From Phycisphaerales bacterium (lineage in GTDB: Bacteria; Planctomycetota; Phycisphaerae; Phycisphaerales; UBA1924), in the NCBI GenBank assembly GCA_029260335.1, contig JAJDDL010000253.1, positions 1-8,230 on the forward strand: a stretch of DNA of 8,230 bases, given 5' to 3'. A program made the position numbers and the translations under genes. Shown one piece after another: positions 1 through 4,318 of this stretch (position 1 is the first letter of the stretch; the number at the start of each line of letters is the position of its first letter). The notes beneath the pieces were generated by a model. That model was not told where the DNA came from, did no database searches, and saw only the letters and a list, made by a program, of their open reading frames with translations.

Positions 1-1
1 G

Positions 2-772
2 TTGTCGATGCGCGCAATGACCGTGACCTTTGTTGCTTTGGGGCTCTCGGCGGGCTCGGCCGCGGCCGATTCGTTCGACTGGACATGGAATCGCGGCGAT
101 TCGGGCAGCTACAGCCTGAACGACGCGGCCGGCTACTACGAGTCGGTCGTCGCGAGTTACAACCCAACCGCGCAGACCTTGTCCTGGTCGCTGACGTTCT
201 CGAATCAGATCACCGAGGGCCTCACGCTTGCGCTCAACAACGGCGCCAACCCCAAGGGCCACGCTGGCGAGCTTGCGCTGCTCTACCTGGACGCGTCGGA
301 CATCGCCAACCCAGAGCTCCTGGCGTATGCGTACAACGGCAAGAACAGCCGCGATAGCTTCAAGGATGGTGACGGCAACACATCGGGCGATCAGACGCCC
401 GACCTGATCCACGGCACGAGCGATACCAGCTGGATCTCAAGCCTCTCGGTCACCGACACCGGCGGCGGGAAGCGAATCTTCGATTTCACGATCGATACGA
501 GCACCATCAACACCCATTCGCCCTTGTACCCCGACAACGTCGACCCCTGGTACGGCGTGGGCTGGGATAGCTCGCTCGGCCTGTGGCTCCACACTTATAA
601 GAACCTGGCCAGCGCCTATGACAACGACGGTAAGTTGTCCCGCTGGGATCGGGATCGCGAGGGCTGGTTCGACGGCACCGGCTTCCCGACCGAACTCGTG
701 CCATTGCCGGGAACTGCGGCGCTGGCCCTTGCAGGACTTGGCGGGATGGGCTTCACCCGTCGTCGGCGCTAG
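2..772 (+). CDS. Secreted PEP-CTERM-like surface protein (5' end uncertain)
   Basis: Exported protein of unknown function, 256 residues if it starts at the TTG at base 2. ATG codons at 8 and 17 are alternatives, and because the frame is open to the window edge the true start may lie upstream. Residues about 5-22 form a hydrophobic signal peptide ending in SAAA before DSFDW. The middle is rich in Ser, Thr, Asp, Gly and aromatic residues with alternating hydrophobics, as in secreted beta-sandwich domains; I recognise no enzymatic motif. Residues 233-256 form a sorting tail: VPLPG, a short Ala/Leu/Gly membrane segment, then RRRR. In known PEP-CTERM systems such tails are processed by an exosortase, with the protein moved to the outer surface or matrix; planctomycetes often use this PLPG variant. 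The role is inferred from the tail only. A strong terminator follows 26 nt after the stop. Confidence 0.8.
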   Translation: MSMRAMTVTFVALGLSAGSAAADSFDWTWNRGDSGSYSLNDAAGYYESVVASYNPTAQTLSWSLTFSNQITEGLTLALNNGANPKGHAGELALLYLDASDIANPELLAYAYNGKNSRDSFKDGDGNTSGDQTPDLIHGTSDTSWISSLSVTDTGGGKRIFDFTIDTSTINTHSPLYPDNVDPWYGVGWDSSLGLWLHTYKNLASAYDNDGKLSRWDRDREGWFDGTGFPTELVPLPGTAALALAGLGGMGFTRRRR

Positions 773-798
773 GCGTCCACGGACATCTCATGTGAACC

Positions 799-828
799 AA
801 AGCCGGCGCGAGAGCGCCGGCTTTTCTT
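799..828 (+). terminator. Intrinsic terminator, probably bidirectional
   Basis: A perfect 11-bp stem (AAAGCCGGCGC at 799-809 against 814-824) closes on a GAGA tetraloop and runs into a T-rich tail (TTTTCTT from 822). It sits 26 nt after the stop of the PEP-CTERM-like gene and is a textbook Rho-independent terminator on the plus strand. On the minus strand the same stem is followed by TTTGGTT, so it may also stop the lipoprotein gene coming the other way, whose stop is at 876. The 44 bases between 832 and 875 show nothing further. Confidence 0.9.
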
Positions 829-875
829 GGTAGTCCGACGCCGCGGAGCCATACCCAAGCGATTAGCGGATTCGG

Positions 876-1253
876 CTAGTTCGACTCATCTGCGGCATTC
901 GAAAACTTGAGATTCAATCCCGTCGACCGCTGGGCATCCACCTCGACGGTGGCCGGCTGGTCCTTGGCGTGCAGGATGACCTCGCCGCCGCCACGCATGG
1001 TCTGGCCGACACTTCCCAGGATGAGTTCGTCGGCCCAAGGCCTGAACTGGGTCGGTCGAAACTCGAAATCGACGACACCCGGCCCGCGATTCTCGATCTG
1101 CACGAGCGGAGCATCGCCTGTCACGGTCACGATCAAGGTGTCGCCCGAGGGAATCGTGGCCACGGCATTCTGGTGCCCGGCGCAACCAACGCTGAGCGCC
1201 AGGGCAACCAAGGCAATCGCCCGCGGAACGCTGCGTCGAAGAGTCTGCATCAT
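876..1253 (-). CDS. Small predicted lipoprotein, function unknown
   Basis: Predicted 125-residue lipoprotein. The start at 1253 is chosen because AGGAG (plus-strand 1260-1264) lies 6 nt ahead of it and because the signal peptide then begins at once; the frame runs open further upstream into the divergent gene without a good start signal. ATG-ATG is doubled, so the second Met is an alternative. Residues 5-23 are an Arg-rich then hydrophobic signal ending L-S-V-G before Cys24, which fits the PROSITE lipobox, so Cys24 should be lipid-modified and anchor the protein in a membrane. The mature part (about 100 residues) alternates charged and hydrophobic residues like a small beta-sandwich and carries no motif I can name. 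It is divergent from the oxidoreductase gene, with about 41 bp between starts, so the two may share control. No catalytic function is suggested. Confidence 0.72.
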   Translation of the reverse strand: MMQTLRRSVPRAIALVALALSVGCAGHQNAVATIPSGDTLIVTVTGDAPLVQIENRGPGVVDFEFRPTQFRPWADELILGSVGQTMRGGGEVILHAKDQPATVEVDAQRSTGLNLKFSNAADESN

Positions 1254-1259
1254 GAATCG

Positions 1260-1264
1260 CTCCT
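1260..1264 (-). promoter_or_regulatory. Ribosome binding site of the lipoprotein gene
   Basis: Minus-strand AGGAG 6 nt before the ATG at 1253 (9 nt before the second ATG). It fixes the start of the lipoprotein well inside a longer open frame. Confidence 0.7.
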
Positions 1265-1270
1265 GAGTCG

Positions 1271-1290
1271 GTATGCTCCGAGGAGTATAC
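1271..1290. promoter_or_regulatory. Imperfect 20-bp palindrome in the divergent intergenic region
   Basis: GTATGCTCCG-AGGAGTATAC pairs at 8 of 10 symmetric positions (1275/1286 would be a G-T wobble, and the centre pair fails). It occupies most of the 41 bp between two divergent starts and overlaps the first ribosome binding site of the oxidoreductase gene (AGGAG, 1281-1285). It also contains a minus-strand -10-like TATACT (plus 1284-1289) about 30 nt upstream of the lipoprotein start. This is the geometry of an operator or shared promoter element for a divergent pair, but no regulator gene is adjacent. Confidence 0.4.
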
Positions 1291-1307
1291 AGAAATGACC
1301 CAAGGAG
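1281..1307 (+). promoter_or_regulatory. Two consecutive ribosome binding sites for the oxidoreductase
   Basis: AGGAG at 1281-1285 lies 9 nt before the ATG at 1295, and AAGGAG at 1302-1307 lies 5 nt before the in-frame ATG at 1313. Both starts leave the twin-arginine signal intact, so the sequence alone does not decide between them. The first site is inside the palindrome at 1271-1290. Confidence 0.5.
1284..1289 (-). promoter_or_regulatory. Possible -10 element for the lipoprotein gene
   Basis: Minus-strand TATACT matches TATAAT at 5 of 6 positions. It would place transcription start near 1277 and give a leader of about 24 nt that contains the AGGAG. I see no good -35 at 16-18 bp spacing (GGCGAC-like only), so this is a weak call. 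Confidence 0.25.
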
Positions 1308-2602
1308 TCGCCATGCGGCAGTTGATGACAAGGCGTTCATTCTCCAAGGCCTCGGTTCGGGCGGTTGCCGGAGGGCTCGCCGCACCTGCGATCCTGCCGA
1401 GCTTGGCGCGCGCAGGCGGTGTCGCCGTAAATGACCAGATCACCGTGGGCGTCATCGGCCTGGGCATCCGCGCCCGCAATCTGATGAACGGCGCGGGATG
1501 GCTCAAGAACGAGAACATCCGCATTCTGGCGGTCTGCGATGTCGATACCACGCGTCGTGAGGACCGCCAGAACATGGTGAACAAGGCGTACGGCAACACC
1601 GATTGCGACGCCTATCTGGACTATCACGAGCTGCTCGCACGGGATGACATCGACGCGGTCTGCATCGCCACGCCCGATCACTGGCACGCGAACATGATCC
1701 TCGATGCGTGCAATGCCGGCAAGGACATCTATTGCGAGAAACCCCTGACCTTGACGATCGGCGAGGCCAAAGCGTGCATCGACGCGGTGCGCAAGGCCGA
1801 CCGCGTGTTCCAGACCGGCAGCCAGCAACGCACCGAGTATGGCCACAGGTTCGCTCAAGCATGCGAGCTTGTGCGCAACGGCCTCATCGGCAAGGTGCTC
1901 AACGTCAACGTGGGCGTGGGCGACCCCGCGAAGTGGTGCGACTTGGAAGCTGAAGAAATCGAATCCGGGCTCGATTGGGATCGCTGGCTCGGACCGGCCC
2001 CGTGGCGGGCGTATCACTCCGAGCTCAGCCCCCGCGGCGTGCATGGACACTACCCGCGCTGGCGCGCGTATCGCGAGTACTCGGGCGGGTACTTCACCGA
2101 CATGGGCGCGCACCATTACGACATCGCTCAGTGGGGCCTGGGCATGGATGAATCCGGCCCGATCCGCGTGGAACTGCCCGAAGGATCGCGCGAGCCCATG
2201 CGCGGCGCTCGGCTGGTCTACGAGAACGGCGCGGTGATCACCCATGGTGGGCCGAGCGGGACGACATTCATCGGCACCGGGGGCATGATCCATGTCGATC
2301 GAGGGCGACTGACAAGCACGCCCGATGGGCTTCTGAAAGAGCCTCTGGGCGAGGACGCAAAGCTCTTGCCGAGACATCCCAATCACCTGAGCAACTGGGT
2401 GGATTGCATCCGCAGCCGAGAGCGGCCGATCTGCGATGTCGAAGTGGGCGCACGCACGATTACCTGTTGTCATCTGGTGAATCTGGCGTATTGGAATCAG
2501 CGAGATCTGGGCTGGGATCCGGCCGCGTGGCGGTTCACCGACGGAAACAACGCGTTGATGCACTACAAGCGTCGCGAGGGGTATGAGTTGCCGAGCGTTT
2601 GA
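1295..2602 (+). CDS. Tat-exported Gfo/Idh/MocA family oxidoreductase
   Basis: NAD(P)-dependent dehydrogenase of the Gfo/Idh/MocA family, which usually acts on sugars, inositols or their derivatives; the substrate here is unknown. 435 residues from the ATG at 1295 (429 from 1313). Residues 12-18 contain a twin-arginine motif (RRSFSK), then an Ala-rich stretch ending ARA near residue 40, so it should be exported folded by the Tat system. The Rossmann domain begins VGVIGLG (51-57), with an acidic end to strand 2 (CDVD, 81-84), ATPDHWHA (125-132) and the family EKP motif (148-150). The catalytic segment GGYFTDMGAHHYD (264-276) fits the D-x-G-x-H-x-x-D signature: Asp269, Gly271, His273, Asp276. 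The C-terminal stretch from about 363 (NHLSNWVDCI) matches the form common in planctomycete exported paralogues. Cofactor must be carried along or held tightly, as in Zymomonas GFOR. It is divergent from the lipoprotein and convergent with folD. Confidence 0.93.
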   Translation: MTQGVAMRQLMTRRSFSKASVRAVAGGLAAPAILPSLARAGGVAVNDQITVGVIGLGIRARNLMNGAGWLKNENIRILAVCDVDTTRREDRQNMVNKAYGNTDCDAYLDYHELLARDDIDAVCIATPDHWHANMILDACNAGKDIYCEKPLTLTIGEAKACIDAVRKADRVFQTGSQQRTEYGHRFAQACELVRNGLIGKVLNVNVGVGDPAKWCDLEAEEIESGLDWDRWLGPAPWRAYHSELSPRGVHGHYPRWRAYREYSGGYFTDMGAHHYDIAQWGLGMDESGPIRVELPEGSREPMRGARLVYENGAVITHGGPSGTTFIGTGGMIHVDRGRLTSTPDGLLKEPLGEDAKLLPRHPNHLSNWVDCIRSRERPICDVEVGARTITCCHLVNLAYWNQRDLGWDPAAWRFTDGNNALMHYKRREGYELPSV

Positions 2603-2610
2603 TGAACGCT
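2594..2610. terminator. Hairpin across the two convergent stop codons
   Basis: AGCGTT (2594-2599) pairs perfectly with AACGCT (2605-2610) around the 5-nt loop TGATG, which holds the TGA of the oxidoreductase; the other arm overlaps the TAG of folD (plus 2609-2611). A perfect 10-bp palindrome ATTCGCGAAT follows at once (2611-2620), and outer arms GCGTC/GGGG (2569-2581) can pair with CCCC/GACGC (2621-2629). There is no T run on either side, so it is not a classical intrinsic terminator; it may act as a bidirectional 3'-end structure. Confidence 0.35.
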
Positions 2611-3493
2611 ATTCGCGAATCCCCGACGCGCGCTCTGCCGCCTTGACGACGTTGCGCAGAAGCACCGCGACCGTCATCGGCCCCACGCCGCCCGGCACCG
2701 GGCTGATGAACGATGCGACCGGCTGCACGCCTTGAAAATCCACATCGCCGACCGTGCGTGTCTTGCCGTCTTCGCCCCGGACGCGATTCACGCCCACATC
2801 GATGACGACAGCGCCAGGCTTTGTCATCTCGGATGTGATGAGCCCCGGCACACCGGCGGCCGCGATGAGGATGTCCGCCCGCTTGGTGAGCTCGGCAAGA
2901 TCCGGGCTGAACTCGTTGCAACTGATCACCGTCGCCTCTTGACGCATGAGCAGCACCGCCAGCGGCTTGCCCACCACGTCGCTCGCCCCCACCACTACCG
3001 CAAGCTTGCCCTTGGGATCGATGCCCGTCGACTCGATGAGTGCTATCGCGCTCAGGGCCGTGCACGGTGCGTAGCCATCGCGGCCATACACGACGTTGCC
3101 GATATTCGCGGGATTCACGCCCTCGACGTCCTTGATCGGATCGATCAGGCGTTGGACGTCGTAGGGATCGACGCCTGGGGGCACGGGTAGGTGGAGCATG
3201 ATCGCCGTGCATTGCTCTCGCTCGTTGAGCACCAGGATGCGCCCGGCAATGTCGTCAGCGCTGGAACACACCAACTCGTGGAGCCGATAATCGATCCCGA
3301 GTGTCTCACAGGTGCGCTTCTGGTTCTCTGCGTACACCCGGGACGGCCCGACGGCGTCTGGGGCTTGGCTCACCACGAGCAGCGCGTCCAGCCCGACACT
3401 CCCGCCCCGATCGCGCACGTGAGCCACGCGAGAGGCGAGATCCTCCCGGGAACGTGCTGCGAGCGCCTTGCCATCGATGATCGTTGCGGCCAT
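2609..3493 (-). CDS. folD: FolD-like methylene-THF dehydrogenase with altered catalytic residues
   Basis: Homologue of bifunctional 5,10-methylene-THF dehydrogenase/methenyl-THF cyclohydrolase, cytoplasmic, in one-carbon folate metabolism. 294 residues, normal length, starting at MAATIIDGKA like E. coli FolD. The NADP-binding fold shows GASDVVGKP (169-177), AGVPG (213-217), VIDVGVNR (230-237), and the C-terminus keeps PVPGGVGPMT (265-274). The active site is unusual: Tyr54 of the Y-x-x-x-K motif is present, but the catalytic Lys is Gln58 (YAENQ); the Gln of V-Q-L-P is His101 (LHLP); the second Asp of KDVDG is Glu124 (KDVEG); PCTP is PCTA (143-146). The loop before Tyr54 is about three residues longer and lacks the usual PAS. 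In the human enzyme the Lys, Gln and Asp (56, 100, 125) drive cyclohydrolase chemistry, so that activity is probably lost or changed. No Shine-Dalgarno is seen. It may be co-transcribed with the upstream DUF3891-like gene (67 nt gap). Confidence 0.88.
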   Translation of the reverse strand: MAATIIDGKALAARSREDLASRVAHVRDRGGSVGLDALLVVSQAPDAVGPSRVYAENQKRTCETLGIDYRLHELVCSSADDIAGRILVLNEREQCTAIMLHLPVPPGVDPYDVQRLIDPIKDVEGVNPANIGNVVYGRDGYAPCTALSAIALIESTGIDPKGKLAVVVGASDVVGKPLAVLLMRQEATVISCNEFSPDLAELTKRADILIAAAGVPGLITSEMTKPGAVVIDVGVNRVRGEDGKTRTVGDVDFQGVQPVASFISPVPGGVGPMTVAVLLRNVVKAAERASGIRE

Positions 3494-3500
3494 GGGCCGG

Positions 3501-3506
3501 ATCATA
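3501..3506 (-). promoter_or_regulatory. Candidate -10 element for a leaderless folD mRNA
   Basis: Minus-strand TATGAT (5 of 6 matches to TATAAT) lies exactly 7 nt before the folD ATG at 3493, and no Shine-Dalgarno precedes that ATG. No convincing -35 is present. TAnnnT at about 7 nt from a start codon is the usual mark of leaderless transcripts in bacteria that use them. In-frame ATGs at 3505 and 3517 are less likely starts. Confidence 0.35.
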
Positions 3507-3560
3507 GCGGTGGGCATTCGGTCACTGCCAGTTCGATCCCTGCGAATCGGGGCGAGCCGC

Positions 3561-4256
3561 TCAGGCGCCGGCCATCGGCTCAACTGCGATCTCGAGCGTG
3601 TGCGGGCGAAGCGATTCGGGATAGCCATCACGTGCGTAGGTGAGCATCGTGTGGCGGAGGCTTGGCGAATCGAAGGGCCAGGGATCCATCGAGATGCGCG
3701 AACCAATCTCGATGGCGTAGTGGATTCTGACCTGCTCTGCCGAGCCCACCTGTCGGTAGACCTCGCCGGAGGACTCCGGTTTCGGCGTGCGAAAGAGGTC
3801 ATACGCCAAGCGATCGCACAGCGCCGTGATGCGATCTTGCCAGTCCAGATCCGCCCGGGAGATCCTGCCCTCCTGGCAAAGCTCGCCCAAGGCGATCTCC
3901 AGTTGGTCTCGCATCTCCAGAGCTTGCGGGTCCTGGTCATCGCCGATCAACCGCAGGAGGTGACGCTTGGCGATGGCCTCGGCGACCGGGTCGTCCAAGG
4001 TCATCTCACAGCCCAGGCGGGCGATTTGGAGCCAGGTGGCCGAGCGGTCGGGGGTGGGCGGTTCCAGATCATCCAGCGGGTAGACATCGATCAAGCCGTA
4101 GTGCCAGTCGTGCAAGCTGACCCCGGCGATGAACGAGGCCCGGTTGATCGCCGGCGGATCGAGCCGCTCGTTGCCCCAATGCGCGGCGAGCATGCCTGCA
4201 AAGCGGGCGTGCTCGTGCTGGGTCACAATCACCGGCGGATCGGAAAGCCTAAACAT
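3561..4256 (-). CDS. DUF3891-like protein, function unknown
   Basis: 231-residue soluble protein resembling the DUF3891 family (recognised from memory, not searched). The N-terminus reads VIVTQHEHARFAGMLAAHWG (10-28), close to the family's I-T-Q-x-D/E-H-A-x-L-A-G ... W-G-N opening, followed by a His-Asp-Trp-His segment (49-52) and Y-P-L-D (59-62), where the family has its HD-x-G-W ... P pattern. The rest is mainly helical with conserved-looking His99 and Trp193-Pro-Phe. The His/Asp residues could bind a metal, but no reaction is known to me. The ATG at 4256 is preferred: the open frame reaches a TTG at 4304, but that would overlap the ligA leader. No signal peptide or membrane segment. It lies 67 nt upstream of folD on the same strand and is divergent from ligA. 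No clear ribosome binding site. Confidence 0.7.
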   Translation of the reverse strand: MFRLSDPPVIVTQHEHARFAGMLAAHWGNERLDPPAINRASFIAGVSLHDWHYGLIDVYPLDDLEPPTPDRSATWLQIARLGCEMTLDDPVAEAIAKRHLLRLIGDDQDPQALEMRDQLEIALGELCQEGRISRADLDWQDRITALCDRLAYDLFRTPKPESSGEVYRQVGSAEQVRIHYAIEIGSRISMDPWPFDSPSLRHTMLTYARDGYPESLRPHTLEIAVEPMAGA

Positions 4257-4305
4257 GCCCGATGCTAGTGCGCGATTCGGGCAATCCTCGATTCTCAAAC
4301 GCAAG

Positions 4306-4311
4306 TACTAT
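4306..4311 (+). promoter_or_regulatory. Candidate -10 element for a leaderless ligA mRNA
   Basis: TACTAT (4 of 6 matches to TATAAT, keeping the first TA and last T) lies exactly 7 nt before the GTG at 4319, the same spacing seen in front of folD. No Shine-Dalgarno precedes the GTG and no -35 is obvious. If used, the transcript would begin at or next to the start codon. Confidence 0.3.
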
Positions 4312-4318
4312 TGCCCCA

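Noticed and set aside
706..726. The LPGT string in the C-terminal tail as a sortase LPxTG motif
   Set aside because: The order is L-P-G-T, not L-P-x-T-G, and the following hydrophobic segment plus RRRR fits the PEP-CTERM-like tail of planctomycetes better.
1254..1385. Extension of the lipoprotein frame upstream to 1385
   Set aside because: It would bury the signal peptide 44 residues in and overlap the oxidoreductase; the AGGAG-preceded ATG at 1253 gives a proper lipoprotein signal.
1337..2563. A long open frame (408 codons) antisense to the oxidoreductase gene
   Set aside because: The sense frame carries a complete Gfo/Idh/MocA protein with all family motifs. The antisense product has no recognisable domain and is typical of stop-poor antisense frames in G+C-rich genes.
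3494..3940. Extension of the folD frame upstream to 3940, giving a 443-residue protein
   Set aside because: The extra residues overlap the DUF3891-like gene in another frame and are Arg/Ser-rich shadow sequence; FolD homology starts at the ATG at 3493.
4262..4318. ATG at 4262 as the ligA start
   Set aside because: It would leave 5 bp between divergent start codons and add 19 residues with no counterpart in LigA; GTG 4319 fits the family's N-terminus. It cannot be excluded outright.
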